A DNA stretch of 64,000 bases. Origin: Sebastes aleutianus (taxonomy: Eukaryota > Chordata > Actinopteri > Perciformes > Sebastidae). A model generated the notes under the pieces. That model was not told the origin of the DNA and ran no database searches. It was given only the letters and a program-made list of their open reading frames with translations. Numbering within the stretch: position 1 is the first letter of the stretch; each line of letters opens with the position of its first letter. Positions 14,101-25,620 of this stretch are shown here, piece by piece. The stretch is from NCBI GenBank assembly GCA_916700875.1, contig CAKAKS010000034.1, positions 17,451,718-17,515,717 of the forward strand. The letters run 5' to 3'. The position numbers and the translations under genes were made by a program.

Positions 14101-16019
14101 CCATGACAGAACGGGACAATGATAAAACACAAAGAACCTGCAAGTATGAGTGAAATTGTTAAATCCTTTGTCCTAAGTTGATTTAATGATTTTCTTCATT
14201 GATGTCTGCCATTTAAATATTCCTTCATTTAAATTGATGGTAGTGGTCCAGTTCTGTAAAACCCATGAGAACTAACGGGTGGACTTTTTTTGTCTCATGA
14301 TAATTAAATAGTTAAAACATCCACTTCAGGTCACTGTTCAAAGTCATACTCCTTAAGATTTTCATCATATCAAGCCCAGTATTTGATATTATTTATGGCA
14401 TTTATAGTGGTTTGCATTCAGTGGTGGATGACGCATGTATGCAGGGCTGTTGTCAACACCAACTTAATCAATTCCAAGTCAAGACCGAGTCCAAAGGCAG
14501 TCGAGACCAAGTCAAGACCGAGTCCAGAGCAAATAGAATCCAGTTCAAGACTGTAATAGGCGACAGTGTCTTTCCAGTGCTAATATAGGGATTAAGGAGT
14601 TAGGATGTACAGAAATAATCTATCTATAAACAATATTGATCTATCTTCTAACATCAAACTAATTAGTGCATAGAATTTAGGTTTGAGGAACATTACAGGT
14701 TTCTACAGGTATGTTAAGGAGGTTTTTTGGGGGTCTTTGGGGGGTTTTCACGCATCATGTTATCAGGCAACATTCTGTACAACTGATCCCAAATCAGCAG
14801 CCAACTTGATCAGTTCTCAATAGCCGAGCCCAAGACCAACAAGGCACAAGACCAAGACAAGTGCAAGACTTAAAAAAAAGTAGTCACGAGACCGGACTTG
14901 AGTACTACAGCCCTGCATGCATGTACTGGACAAAATTCTGAAATATTTCTGCGCATAGCTACATTAGAGTCATAAAATGAACAATATAAACAGATGCATA
15001 TGCTTTTCTTCTTCCGTTATATTTCTGAGAGTGTAACTGCTCATAATGGTTTCCTGCTCCAAGTGATGAAAAAACGTAATTTCAAAAGTAACCCCGAGAC
15101 TTTCATTAAGACTTTCTTAGCATTAGCAACCAGAACTGAAATCTTGAGGGTTTTAACTTTAAATACTGGCTGTTTAAAGAGGCCGACTTGATGTCCCAGT
15201 TAATTTGCTGTTGAGTAAATGAGCTTTCACTCTCACAATGCAGGTCCACGCCTACATCATCAGCGCACTGAAGAAAGATATGCCCGCTGTGTTCGGGAAG
15301 GAGAACAAGAAGAAAGAACTGATCGGCAGTCTGGCAGATATTTACAAACGCATAGAACGTGAGCATCAGATATCACCTGGAGATTTTCCTAATCTGAAGA
15401 AGATGCAGGTAAACTGGAAAGAGCAAAGGAATGTAGATTTATAGATAAAGGATTAGAAATATGAGACCTAAACTTGTATTGTCTCTTCCAGGACCTACTC
15501 CAAGGTCAGGATCTCAACAAATTCCAGCCTCTGAAACCCAAACTACTGGAAGCAGTGGATGACATGCTGGCCCACGACATCGCTGGCTTAATGGTTCTGG
15601 TCCGCCAAGAAGAATCCCAGCGTCCCAACCCAGTTGTGAAGGGCGGCGCGTTCGACGGCACTATGGATGGCCCGTTTGGCCACGGGTACGGCGAAGGAGC
15701 CGGCGAAGGCATCGACGAAGCAGAGTGGGTCGTCGCTCGAGACAAACCTGCTTACGATGAGATTTTCTACACATTGTCCCCTGTCAACGGGAAGGTGACG
15801 GGAGCCAACGCCAAGAGGGAGATGGTGAAGTCAAAACTGCCCAATACGGTGCTGGGAAAGATCTGGAAGCTGGCAGACATCGATAAGGACGGGATGCTTG
15901 ATGATGAGGAGTTTGCGTTGGCCAATCACCTGATAAAAGTGAAACTGGAGGGACATGAACTGCCATCGGATCTGCCCGCTCACCTGGTACCTCCTTCCAA
16001 GAGGAAAATACCTGAGTAA
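4001..16019 (+). CDS. ehd3: EH domain-containing protein 3-like, membrane-remodelling ATPase (lacks first exon in window)
   Basis: Seven exons: 4001-4177, 4785-4882, 11656-11797, 11950-12049, 13196-13366, 15244-15408, 15492-16019 (stop TAA 16017-16019). All junctions are GT/AG and in frame and give 459 residues. With 76 residues expected from the missing first exon this makes 535, the length of EHD3. EHD proteins are dynamin-like ATPases that oligomerise on endosomal membranes and drive recycling and tubulation. In EHD numbering I see the KPF motif (120-122), DTPG (153-156), NKAD (219-222), the membrane-binding tip F322 with lysines 327-329, the GPF linker motif (420-422), and a C-terminal EH domain with W485 and an EF-hand loop D489-E500. 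EHD3 is favoured over EHD1 by YLLEQDFPG, FVCAQLPNPVLES, NTPEVIRVY, ADIDKDGML and the PPSKRK ending. Assignment among EHD1/3 paralogues is from remembered family sequence, not a search. Confidence 0.88.
4178..4784. other. EHD3-like intron with (GA)n tract
   Basis: This intron is bounded by GT at 4178 and TTTAG ending at 4784. It holds a (GA)n tract at about 4418-4447 and a purine-rich stretch near 4640-4670. No exon-like reading frame is seen. Confidence 0.85.
4785..4882 (+). CDS. ehd3: EHD3-like coding exon, residues 135-168 with DTPG motif
   Basis: Acceptor AG is at 4783-4784 and donor GT at 4883-4884. The exon runs from FVCAQLPNPV to EKQRISR and carries the G3-type motif DTPG at residues 153-156, where switch-II sits in dynamin-like ATPases. 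It ends one base into a Gly codon that the exon at 11656 completes. Confidence 0.93.
5296..5722. mobile_element. MITE with AGGGCTGTGTATTGG / TTCTTACACCCT ends
   Basis: The left end reads AGGGCTGTGTATTGGCAAGA and the right end reads TTCTTACACCCT, roughly inverted. The inside is rich in GATACGAT and CGATATTT words, which are typical of non-autonomous hAT-like repeats in fish genomes. There is no coding capacity. The family assignment is inference. Confidence 0.5.
7172..8172. repeat. foldback-like element with long inverted arms
   Basis: The left arm (about 7172-7385) and right arm (about 7970-8172) are imperfect reverse complements. Both contain CATTGTAGGTRAAAA, then GGAGCCGGGGGAGG-like sequence (left GAAGCCGGGGGAGG), then repeated words such as AAATTTACGAG and GGATATTCT. 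About 580 bases separate the arms. No transposase frame is visible. A foldback or long-TIR non-autonomous DNA transposon fits best. Confidence 0.6.
9540..10145. mobile_element. MITE-like repeat with TATCGTG / CGATAC words
   Basis: The ends are roughly inverted (left near AAGGGTGGGGGAATT, right near GGTGATTCCCAACCCTAG). The flanks carry repeated CGATAC and TATCGTGA words. The interior (about 9680-9930) shares words such as CTAGAGTGAATC, GGCGAGGAAAAACTGGC and TGACCTCTGACCTCAAG with the repeat at 21125 and those after each chemokine gene. It appears composite or nested. Confidence 0.45.
11656..11797 (+). CDS. ehd3: EHD3-like coding exon, residues 168-215
   Basis: Acceptor CTCAG ends at 11655 and donor GT is at 11798-11799. 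It encodes YDFAAVLEWFAERVDRIILL then FDAHKLDISDEFSEV and NHEDKI, the central ATPase-domain helices and strand conserved throughout the EHD family. It ends two bases into Arg215. Confidence 0.94.
11950..12049 (+). CDS. ehd3: EHD3-like coding exon, residues 215-248 with NKAD motif
   Basis: Acceptor AG is at 11948-11949 and donor GT at 12050-12051. It encodes VVLNKADQIETQQLMRVYG through GKIVNTPE. NKAD at residues 219-222 is the G4 nucleotide-specificity motif. The exon ends in phase 0. Confidence 0.94.
12050..13195. other. EHD3-like intron carrying a TTAA-flanked MITE
   Basis: This intron is bounded by GT at 12050 and ACAG ending at 13195. Nearly half of it is the MITE at 12482-12971. No exon or RNA gene is evident in the remainder. 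Confidence 0.8.
12482..12971. mobile_element. TTAA-flanked MITE, TIR AGAGGATCTATTATGC
   Basis: TTAA lies directly outside both ends (12478-12481 and 12972-12975). The left end is AGAGGATCTATTATGC and the reverse complement of the right end is AGAGGACCTATTATAC, two mismatches in 16. It is about 490 bp with no transposase. TTAA target duplication is the signature of the piggyBac superfamily, but the terminal bases are not the usual piggyBac CCC, so the superfamily is inference. Confidence 0.6.
13196..13366 (+). CDS. ehd3: EHD3-like coding exon, residues 249-305
   Basis: Acceptor AG is at 13194-13195 and donor GT at 13367-13368. It has exactly 57 codons, phase 0 at both ends. It encodes VIRVYIGSFWSHPLLIPDN through LFEAEEQDLFKDIQ to RKLNDLIKRARLAK, the end of the ATPase domain and start of the helical domain. 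The IVNTPE/VIRVY junction matches EHD3 rather than EHD1. Confidence 0.94.
13367..15243. other. EHD3-like intron with an hAT-type MITE
   Basis: This intron is bounded by GT at 13367 and TGCAG ending at 15243. It has a short (CA)n tract near 13726-13752 and the hAT-type MITE at 14442-14915. I see no coding exon in it. Confidence 0.8.
14442..14915. mobile_element. hAT-type MITE with internal CAAGACCGAGTCC repeats
   Basis: The ends are CAGGGCTGT and ACAGCCCTG, perfectly inverted. The eight bases outside each end, CATGTATG (14434-14441) and CATGCATG (14916-14923), match at seven positions, as expected for an aged hAT 8-bp target duplication. The inside has CAAGACCGAGTCC-like words in direct tandem near both ends. 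It is non-coding. Confidence 0.65.
15244..15408 (+). CDS. ehd3: EHD3-like coding exon, residues 306-360, membrane-binding tip
   Basis: Acceptor AG is at 15242-15243 and donor GT at 15409-15410, with 55 codons in phase 0. It encodes VHAYIISALKKDMP, then F322 and a lysine run at 327-329, then IEREHQISPGDFP. In EHD2 structures the equivalent Phe and Lys positions touch the membrane, so the lipid-binding surface appears intact. Confidence 0.93.
15492..16019 (+). CDS. ehd3: EHD3-like last coding exon, residues 361-535 with EH domain
   Basis: Acceptor AG is at 15490-15491 and the stop is TAA at 16017-16019. It encodes the last helical-domain segment, the glycine-rich linker GPFGHGYGEGAGEGID, and the EH domain (about 440-532). 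W485 of the NPF-peptide pocket and a complete calcium-type EF loop (D489, D491, D493, G494, D497, E500) are present. The C-terminus PPSKRKIPE resembles EHD3. Confidence 0.95.
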   Translation, partial: DLLQGQDLNKFQPLKPKLLEAVDDMLAHDIAGLMVLVRQEESQRPNPVVKGGAFDGTMDGPFGHGYGEGAGEGIDEAEWVVARDKPAYDEIFYTLSPVNGKVTGANAKREMVKSKLPNTVLGKIWKLADIDKDGMLDDEEFALANHLIKVKLEGHELPSDLPAHLVPPSKRKIPE

Positions 16020-18263
16020 ATGTAAGATTACATCACCCACTACCCCCAAAACCTGTAAGTAGACCCACCCAGAGAAAAGTATCCCAGTTAAAATAGGAAT
16101 ATTCCTGTAGCATTATAGTAAAAAAAACTACAAATGAAAAATATCTAAACAAAATTAGACCCCATTTCCAACTCCAAATGCTCTGTAGCCGTCATCCCCA
16201 CATCTGCAGTCTTTCCTTAGCTTCAAGAGGCAAATATTTAAACAAAATATTCAGACACATTCAAATAAAAATGAAGAATGATAATGAATGCTAATCGACT
16301 GTTAGCATGTGGATTCAAATGCTTCATTTCTGCAGTGCTGAAATGGCTTTTACCAAGGTAGAAAAAACTGGATCTTTATTAGGGTAAAGCCCAGTGTACT
16401 CTTTTGTATTTAAGGGTGAGATATTGGGAGCTGTTAGACAGGTGTTAGAGATGTTAGGACAGCTGATGTGGTAATTAGTAAAGAAAAGCAAATTAAAAGT
16501 CTAAAACAAGAAACACTGGAATACAGACAAATGGATGATAAACTAAACTACTGGAAGAAAATGGGAGAGGTGCGACAATGTGAAGACAAAAAGAAAGATG
16601 TTGTTGGAAGGATCATTCTGGGAGAAGGAAGATTGGGATATAAAAAATGCTAAATATTATTGTATCATTATCTGTAATCAATTCAGTAAACTCATGTTTT
16701 GACTGCAATATTCCACACTACCGCCAAAAAAAAAAAATTTCACAGTTCTTATATCTCGACGTCCTGCGTTATTTTGAGCACGGCTGAGTATTCTGGCTTT
16801 TGTTTCACGGTGACATATTAAACAGCTACAAGGATTTCCTGGCAAGTCGCTTGAGAATACACACAAACAGATGTGTAAAAGCACACAGAGAATATTAACA
16901 CAATTCTGGTTATATGGTGTGTAACCAGAGGAGTGTATCACCTCCAAAAACTAGAATGGCCTACATCAACTTTTTTTAACATGATATGCAGATGTTATTT
17001 GTGTAAATGACATCGCCCATCATTTACTGTAGCGCCTGGATTGATCTACTGCAATGAAGGAGGAAGATGTTTCTCTAATGGGAAACAAGCGTTGGAGAAA
17101 TTAGGAAGTGGTTTGTCTCTTTTATGATTTATACATAGATCTAAGTATCATTAACATGTTTGGAAATACTGTGACTATAATATGGACCTAAGTAATGGGT
17201 GTTGTTTCGAGTGTGCGGACATTCTCAGTATAAATGTATTGTAAGGACTTTGAATGTTGAATGTGCAGACGTTCACTGTTCTGTGTGGGCACATCCTGAC
17301 TATTGTATGTATGCATACGACCACAGTGTTATTATTTGTAACGTATTAAGTCTTAAGCATCTCGCGGGGCTACTGAGTCGGGAGTATTCCGGCGGGTTGT
17401 TAATTGAAAATGGATGAATCAGTTATTAATGTGAAAGTGATCTAACCTAACCTGGCTGTCCAGAGAGTGAACGCACCGCTGTTTTTGCTTCTTTTGTGAT
17501 GATAACAAAACACTAATAGACACGTTTCTTTCCAAATGTTTTTGAATGAAAATTTGGCTTTCATGTGTTTAAATTGCATACATGTAATAAGTGTAATCAG
17601 ATTTACTGTAGCGAAATGCCAGTATGTATGTATATATACACACTTCACCTTAGGACCATGTTTGTGGTTTTGATCACAAGATAACACACATAACTAACTA
17701 AAAATCTGGGTTCCCGTATGTTAACAAATGTTCACTATGTGTTTTATGAGTGAGACCATATTCACCCAGTTTGAGCTACAGAATTAACTGAAATATTTCC
17801 AGTTTATGGCCCCTTCGTGCCCCTCCCTCCCTCCCTCCCTCCCTTCCAGTGCGTCTCTGTGCTGTTACTGTGAATCTGCTGTACATAATAAGACTGTTTG
17901 CATTCCATGAACACAGATTGGGAAATCATCCGCATCATCTCGGGTGCTTTATGCATCGCTTGCTCATATTTCACAGACGAGCCAGATCAGATCAACAGAG
18001 TAAATATATGAAAGAAAGGATGCTTGTTGAATGTGGATTCTCTGCAAAAACAAAGTCCTTGAAAATCACAAGTTGTTTTCGTACCCTGACGGATTGCAAC
18101 ATGATGTCCTGTTGTGCTGGTAAATACACTAAGTGGAAACACTGGCGTTATGGTTTTTCTTTCTTTCTTTTTTCTGTTTTGTTTTTTAGATGTTATGGAT
18201 TGCTAAATCTGTACTTTCACTGCTTTTCTGTCGACATAAACAACAGTCCAAAAGTGTAATAAA
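16020..18263 (+). other. ehd3: probable EHD3-like 3' UTR
   Basis: There is no reading frame of note. A proximal AATAAA is at 16264-16269. A stronger distal AATAAA at 18258-18263 is followed by a T/GT-rich downstream element (about 18283-18310), so the long UTR probably ends near 18280. A (CCCT)n tract lies at about 17820-17846. The extent is inferred from signals alone. Confidence 0.55.
18258..18263 (+). promoter_or_regulatory. ehd3: candidate polyadenylation signal of the EHD3-like gene
   Basis: AATAAA is followed about 20-50 bases later by a T-rich and GT-rich stretch, the usual vertebrate arrangement. An alternative AATAAA at 16264-16269 would give a UTR of only about 250 bases. Confidence 0.5.
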
Positions 18264-18537
18264 AATTCATTTACTCAACCTTTTTCTTGCCTTGTTTTGT
18301 TTGTGTTGGGAGCAATCAAACTGCAACATAAATTTGTATTCTGTATAAAGCAGACTTCCTTTATCGTGATCAGCCGTGAGAAAATTGTACGCTGCTGGAC
18401 GTCTTTGATTAAACTGTGAGAATAAGAACCATTCTGCAAACAGATTTCTTGTCTGACGAACAAAAAGACTAATTCAGTAATGAGAGAGAGATTTAAAAAT
18501 TTGATTACATAGTCAATTATTTCAATGCATTTAGATT

Positions 18538-18849
18538 AGGGCTGTCAATCGATTAAAATATTTAATCGTGATTAATCGCGATTAATCGCAAATGAATCCC
18601 ATTTTTTATCTGTTCAAAATGTACCTTAAAGCGAGATTTGTCAAGTATTTAATACTCTTATCAACATGGGAGTGAAAAAATATGATATCTTTATACAACT
18701 GCATGTACAGTATATATTCCTTCATTATTGGAAATCAATGTTTGCTACAACCTCAGAAAGATCAATTGCGTTAATGCGTTAAAGAAATTAGTGGCGTTAA
18801 AACAAATTTGCGGGAACACGTAATCGCATTAACTCTGAGGGCCCTAATT
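18538..18849 (-). mobile_element. MITE of the AGGGCTGTCAA / TTAATCGCG family, short copy
   Basis: It starts AGGGCTGTCAATCGATTAAA, has ATTAATCGCGATTAATCGC words and ends near GAGGGCCCTAA. It matches, in reverse orientation, the ends of the repeat at 21125 and those after each chemokine gene, and lacks their central part. Confidence 0.6.
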
Positions 18850-18965
18850 TAAACTAAAATCATACATGAAGCCTAAACAGTCTGGCTGACATAATTTCTC
18901 TTAATGAGCTTCACATTGGATAACTATACTGTTATCAGTAATATAGGGAGCAAATAAATCCCAAC

Positions 18966-19307
18966 TAGAGCTGCAACTAACAAATATTTTCATTGACGAT
19001 TAATCTGTCGATTATTTTGTTGATTAATCGATTAGTTATTTGGAAAAGAAAATTGTGAAAAATGTTGATGTTGTTTCCCAAAACCCAAGAAGACGTCCTC
19101 AAATGTCTTGTTTTGTCCACAACTCAAAGATATTCAGTTTACTGTCATAGAGGAGTAAAGAAACCCGAAAATATTCACATTTAAGAAGCTGAAATCCGAG
19201 AATTTAGACATTCTCTTCTTAAAAAATCCCTCAAACCGATTAATCGATTGTCAAAATAGTTGCCGATTAATTTAATAGTTGACAATCGATTCTTTGTTGC
19301 AGCTCTA
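18966..19307. mobile_element. MITE with TAGAGCTGCAAC terminal inverted repeats
   Basis: It begins TAGAGCTGCAACTAAC and ends GTTGCAGCTCTA, so the terminal 12 bases are perfectly inverted. Internal GATTAATCGATT words form further inverted repeats. It is about 340 bp and non-coding. This is a very common fish repeat form, probably hAT-derived. Confidence 0.65.
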
Positions 19308-21124
19308 AAAATTTGACATAATGTTTCTAATGTGCAAGTCATGAGATTCACATTGGACAACCATACTGTTATCAGTAATGCAGGGAGCAAATAAGTCCTT
19401 AACATATATGAGGAATGCTATTTTATTCTCACAAAAGCATCAAGTCATGTTTAACCCCGCTAAAAAGACACAAACATGATCGGTTTAATGTCACCTATAG
19501 ACTGTCTGCACACTGTGTGCTAAGAGAGGAGCAAACTAAAAATAAAAACATGCAACAAAAACAGCACTGATATGAAAAGGATTTGAAGGGGGTGTATGAA
19601 TGAGATGCACTCAAGGGGAAACGTGTCAAAAACGTGTGTTTAGCTCCAACTAATGAAAAAAAAGGAAGAAGAAGAAATAGGATAAAGGAAAAAAGTGAAT
19701 TTCTTCATGTTAAACCTCAAGGGGGTCATTGTAGGGAGGTTTTCTATCAATGTTACAGTAAGTCGATGAGAGTTATTTCTTCTTTAAAACAGTATGAATG
19801 TGTGCAACGGTCCTTTAAAATGTTCTCTTCTGTATACTGTATATATGAGGGGCAGATTTCCACGTTTTTATCAAGAGTCACTGACATTGACCGTAACATG
19901 ACATGAGCAAAAAAAGACCGGAAACATATGAAATATTAGACATTATTCTATTATCTAGGGACTTCCATATGTGCGTGTGTGTGTGTGTGGCAGGAAGTCA
20001 AAGCATCCCCTCGGACTGTGAGACCCCTTAAACATATACAGACACACACACATGCAGGGAAGATGCAGCACTCTCTCCTCTCACACAGGAAGTTCTGCTC
20101 TTGTCCGCCGTTTCCTGTCTGTCCCACCTTGACCCTCACACAGACACACACCAACATACACATCCACATGTATGTGGATTAGAGTCAACTTCAGTTTAGC
20201 ATTAGTTTTATTTATCTTATAGGCCACAGCAACACAATTCTTATTTTTTTTCTCAGATTTTTCATTTGGAGGATAATTAACAGCGATTAGAGAACTTATG
20301 GGCAACTTTGTTTTGACGGTATGTGCGTGTGAGCGTGGGTATTGTAGTGGTGAGTGTTCAGGAAATGTCTCTAGATCATAAAAACCAAAATTAGAAATAG
20401 GAAAAAGTAATAGTAAATAGGAAAAGATAATAAAAAAAAACTATTTTAAGCAGTGTTTTAGTCTTTCCTGGAAATTGTGATCAAGAAATGAAACAGAACG
20501 ATGGAGAGAGACCGGAAACAGACCAGAGAGAAAGACAAAGACGGAGAGAGGAGAGCGAGTCAGAGACAGCTGAGACATGTTTTGGTTGGTATCTTATCTT
20601 TTCAGGAGGAAACATGGCATATCTTGAACTGGTTTGTCACCGGTGAAGACATCTGTCAGCAGTGATATATGACCGTTTAATGTGTGTTTGCATGCAGTGA
20701 ATGTGTGTGATAGATGTGTGTGTTTGTATGGTGGACAGGCACGCATGAGGAAGCCATACATCAGGATTAAACGTATACACCCGGACACACCAGGGAACTG
20801 GTATCTGGGAACACTGGGTGGGGATGATGCTCTCAAACACACATACATGTGTAACTAATATCATCCTGCAGCCACGGGTTAGAAAAGATTACAAAACTCT
20901 AAATAATCTTAACTCAAAGGCAACTTAAAAGCTTTTTTGTTTTTAGAGCTTTCAACTGCAGCACACATCGAAGGGAGTTGGCTCAGTTGTCATGGAGGAG
21001 AGAAGAGAAAGTTATCAATAGATATCCAACTTACAGGCCTTTAATATACAATATTAATAAGTTATATTATAGTAATATTACATAAAGCATTGGAAGCTGA
21101 TGTAGTATACACTTAAGTCAGAAG

Positions 21125-21785
21125 TAGGGCTGTCAAAGTGAACGCGATAACGCTTTAACGCAAATCCATTTTAACGCCACTAATTTCTTTAAGGCATTAA
21201 CGCAACTTGTGATTTTTAGGTTGTAGCGGGCTCAGTTTTAAAGCTAGAGTGAAGATACTGGTATCATATGAAACTAGAAAACCTAAGGAATCCATTGGTA
21301 GGTACCCATACTAGCTTGTCGTGAAGGAGGCTAAATATCGCTCCAAACTTACATTAAATATTGGCGAGGAAAAACTGGCAAGGCCGTTTTCAAAGGGGTC
21401 CTTTGACCTCTGACCTCAAGATATGTGAATGACAATGTGTTCTTTGGGTACCCACGAGTCTCCCCTTTACAGTCATGCCCACTTTATGATAATCACATGC
21501 AGTTTGGGGCAAGTCATAGTAGAGTCAGCACACTGACACACTGACAGCTGTTGTTGCCTGTTGGGCTTGAGTTTGCCATGTTATGATTTGAGCATATTTT
21601 TATGCTAAATGCAGTACCTGTGAGGATTTCTGGACAATATTTGTCATTGTTTTGTGTTTTGTTAATTGATTTCCAATAATAAATATATACATACATTTGC
21701 ATAAAGCAAGCATATTTGCCCATTCCGATGTTGATAAGAGTATTAAACTTGACAAATCTCCCCTCTGTGCAGGCAGCTCGACCTA
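21125..21785 (+). mobile_element. AGGGCTGTCAA-family MITE, long copy
   Basis: It begins AGGGCTGTCAAAGTGAACGC and contains AAAGCTAGAGTGAAGATACTGG, GGCGAGGAAAAACTGGC and TGACCTCTGACCTCAAG. The same words in the same order occur at 34803, 47493, 54727 and 63511 after the chemokine genes. Its right end is diverged here. Confidence 0.6.
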
Positions 21786-22175
21786 CCGATCAGAGACGCT
21801 GGTGCAGTGACAAGGACAATTATCCCTTATCAGTTTCCCATCGGCAAACGTTGACAATTTTGTTTGTTGAAACTACAGAAATAGAATAGGAGTAGAATGG
21901 TTTTCCATGGCCATTTAACTAGTACAAAAGAAAATGGCGCTTGTTAATTGTTATGGTGAAAACACATCAGTTGGGCCGTAAAGTGTGGTCGCAGCTTGCC
22001 GGGAAGACGGCAAACTAGTGTTGTCAAAAATATCAAAGTATCGTTACATATCGATACTGCGTATTTGAAACCGTTTCAATACTTCATTTTCCGCCGTTTC
22101 AACACGTGGGTACCAGCTGCACTTTCTGCTCTCTCTTCTCTCTGACAACAAGTTGACACACTACTTATACTTTAA

Positions 22176-22673
22176 AGGTCCCACGTTATGCTCTTTTTCA
22201 GGTTCATACTTGTATTTTGTGTTTCTACTAGAACATGTTTACATGCTGTAATGTTCATACTGTCAGCCTGAATATGCCTGTATTTACCCTCTGTCTGAAA
22301 CGCTCCGTTTTAGCGCATTTTGAAGGAATTGCAACAGAATTGCGTTGCTAGACAACAGCTTGGGTCCATGTGTACTTCCTGTCAGCTGATGTTATTCACA
22401 TACACTGCAACCAGGAATGAACTAGGACACATTTAGAATGTTTAAGTTTAAAACTGTGGCAAGGGTCTAAATATTGTATATTTGTGACATCACAAATGGA
22501 CAGAAATCCTGACAGCTTGTTTCAAATGCTCAAATTCAGAGTTTCTGAATACGGGCTGTGTGTATTTCCCTGTGGATTGAGTGTTTCGATACTTTCACAG
22601 TATTTATATAGGATTTAAACCTGCTTTATAATAAAAAAACATGAAAATCTCACTTTATAATAATATAGGATCT
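22176..22673. mobile_element. TTAA-flanked MITE, start AGGTCCCACGTTATGC
   Basis: TTAA lies on both sides (22172-22175 and 22674-22677). The left end AGGTCCCACGTTATGC is imperfectly inverted to the right end (GGATCT with AT-rich sequence before it). It appears nested in a larger repeat (about 22015-22800) rich in TATCAAAGTATCG-like words. Confidence 0.45.
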
Positions 22674-23889
22674 TTAATAGAGATCGAAAATTTTATGCAA
22701 TTTGTCTCAATGTTGTGTAAATTTTTTCCCATGGTATCAAATATGGTATTGAATATCTATTTTGTAAGGTATTGTTTCCAAGTTAGAAATTACGCTATCG
22801 TGACTTCACTACAGCAGACACACTGTTCAGCTCATTTTCTGTAACCAGTGTAGCATTAAAGCATTAAAGCAAGCGTTTTCCTTCGCTGTGACAAGAGTGT
22901 CTGGATGAAACATGAAGTTGTTAATTTTTACTCATTTACTCTGGCTCTCTATGCTTCATAACGTTACTGCTCCACTGCTCATTTTAGTCGTTACTGCAAA
23001 ACCTCACCTCAGTGAGTCCGCAGCTCGCTGTAAGTCGATTTAGTTTATACGGAAATTAGCCCGCTTCAACGGTTGCAATGGCAACGGTACACATAAAAAA
23101 TGTCCGCCACTCTGACCATCCTGCTACGTTGATTTAAATGGGAATGTCCGTTCTACTCCTATTCTATTTCTACAGTTGTACCACACGACCAAAGCGAAGG
23201 TGACCCTCTGCCAAGGAATGAACCTGGCTCGAACCATACAGTAGTAGTTGAGTACACTGACACATCCACTTGTGACGCTCTGAGTCATATCTCACCGCTG
23301 CTTCGACGTGTGTGCGTGCTTGAGGGTGGAGTGGTCACAAGGTCGGCCGAGCGGTGACACCCTCCTGTTAATTGCCCCCCAGTCTCCATGGAGACAGAAA
23401 GTGTGAGAGCAGGGTATGATAACAAAACACAGTTATTTCACTCACATTTCAATCAATACAGCTGATTGTACTTACATTTAAACAACAACACTGTTCCTAT
23501 TAAGTGTCTACAAGGGTTCATTCAAATTAACTTTTAATTTAGTCAAACCGTGAAGTGAATTTAAAAAGACAAGTTGAAAGTGAGATATGTTGTATAAATC
23601 TATCTAGTAATAATCTAATAATAAAATAATAATAGAAGTGGTTTAAGCTAAGTGTCGGTGACACAGATCCTGGTACAAACTATCAAAAAATAAAGACAAT
23701 GCGTGACATTTCACATGCAGTTTGAGCTGGTGTCAGGTCAGCTGTCTCTACTGTGCTTGTATCCTGTGACTGAGGGAAACAACTAGTGTGTAAAATGTCT
23801 GTGTGTTAAAAGTAACCCCAAGTCCTGGAGGCCATTCCTTGAACCTCTTCCTGGCTAAGACAGAGGCCACGGAGGAGGTCAACATCCTG

Positions 23890-23926
<37 letters not shown>

Positions 23927-24349
23927 AGGATGCATAAGTTCATTTATTTGGATGCTACAACGTATGTCCATCTTAACTTGTTCATTTCTCAGAGAATCTC
24001 TTGTGGCTTTTGCTTGCCAAACAAGTCTGACCTTTGACCTTTAAAATAACAAGCATCATTGTTCGGAAACCGGGAACCATTTCAGAAATATACCACCTTT
24101 TGACCGAGAGTAAATTTAACCAAAGTGTTAACACTGTTACGACATTGAAAAAAAATAACGCTAGCATCTCATCATACGCTGCTGTCAGTTCCGATTGTTA
24201 CCGTCTCCTGGACAACAAAACAATATTTCACATTCTTGGTGACAGTACGATAAGGCAACATATCACATTATTCTGATCTGATATTTCCTCTGACTATTAT
24301 AGTTTCCACCTGAGAGACGTGGCAGTTAACCTTCAGGGTGTTAATGTAT

Positions 24350-25620
24350 GAGAATTTTAGATAAAATGTCAAGATTTGGGTTTTTTTCATTGTTGATTTC
24401 TTTGTCAAAACCAGACACAACTAAGATATTGTACATTCTCATGAAGCCATTTCTCTTCTTGACATTATCATAAGTCCTGTGACAGTCACTCTTTACTGCA
24501 CTGGTCAATTTATGTTGATTTCCATCCATTTCTGTACTGTTCCATTTAAGTCAGTCAATTAATACATTTATGAAAAGTATTTTGAACTCCCTTCTCTTTA
24601 GTTCATGTTAAATGTCCTGTATATGTGCGCCTGTATGTCTACATGTGCATGCATGTGAGTGGAAGTGCGTGTGCTCGACATGCAGGAACAGGAGTTTTCA
24701 TCATTGTTATGTAAGAGTTGTCCAAATGAGGAATTCTCTGATACGTTATCAAGGAACATTATGTTTTTTAGGGAGAGCAGGCACCAGACGGACTCATTTA
24801 TTCAGGCGTGGACGGTAACCAGTTATTCTCGCTGGTTATTATGAGAACAGTGAGTTCAAGGTCCCATTTTGAGTAAATCTTAAAAATCAATATTCTACTA
24901 TTCTACACATAGAGGGGCACTTTACTGATTTTACACATCAAGTTCAGTTTACACATTTTTAACAGCAAGCCTTTGGAGTCGTAGCATTTAAAACATGGAT
25001 GTTTATTGCATGCACAGACGGTCTAATGCTGCATTTCATTTACCTCGGGAATTGGAAGTCGAAGCTGGGAATGACGTCACACCCAAATCCAGTACAACAA
25101 GTCGGAAAACTTAAGAGTTTCCTCCAGCCAGGTTAGCAATACCAGTTGATAACGACTCATTACTCCGTATTTTGTGCATACAAACACCGCAGCAACATGC
25201 CTACAGATAGAAGTTGGACAGTACTGTGCGTACAACTGATTTAATGAGACACAAATAAGACAGAAGTGCTAATAAACAGTATATTACTACAGTTTTTTTT
25301 TACGGTTGATGCACGGAGCAGCCATCTTGGATTTTGAGGTCGGGTTGGCGAGGTTCATCCGACTTTCCGAGTCGTAAATCTGACTTCAGGGGGCGTTCCA
25401 GTTGAAATTTCCAACTGGGAACTCAGAAATTCTGACTTCCCAGTTCAAATGGAATGTAGCATAATGAAAGATGCTATCAAGTTGCATCATGGGAAGTGTA
25501 GTATCCAGTGTTTTTGGAACTATTGCAGGTATATAGAGGTAATCAGTTTCGTCACGTGTTTCATTCATCCTGCCACATGTGTTTAACCAAAGAAATGAAC
25601 GAAAGAAGACACAAACATAA
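24350..25620 (+). repeat. duplicated block X, first copy
   Basis: This stretch recurs nearly unchanged at about 36277-37440 (continuing after the LINE at 41093) and 56282-57505. It starts near GAATTTTAGATAAAATGTCAA and ends near AAGACACAAACATAACAAA. Three copies lie in the same orientation, each upstream of a chemokine gene, so X belongs to the duplicated unit. The short open frames inside it are not supported as genes. Confidence 0.8.

Noticed and set aside
17820..17850. (CCCT)n tract as a regulatory G-quadruplex
   Set aside because: It gives runs of only three G on the other strand with single-base spacers. Formation is possible, but nothing in the context supports a role, and it lies in the probable 3' UTR.
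24612..24844. Pair of overlapping small frames rich in Cys, repeated at 36536 and 56545
   Set aside because: Two frames of the same DNA are both open, there is no signal peptide or family pattern, and the cysteines come from TGTG-rich sequence in block X.
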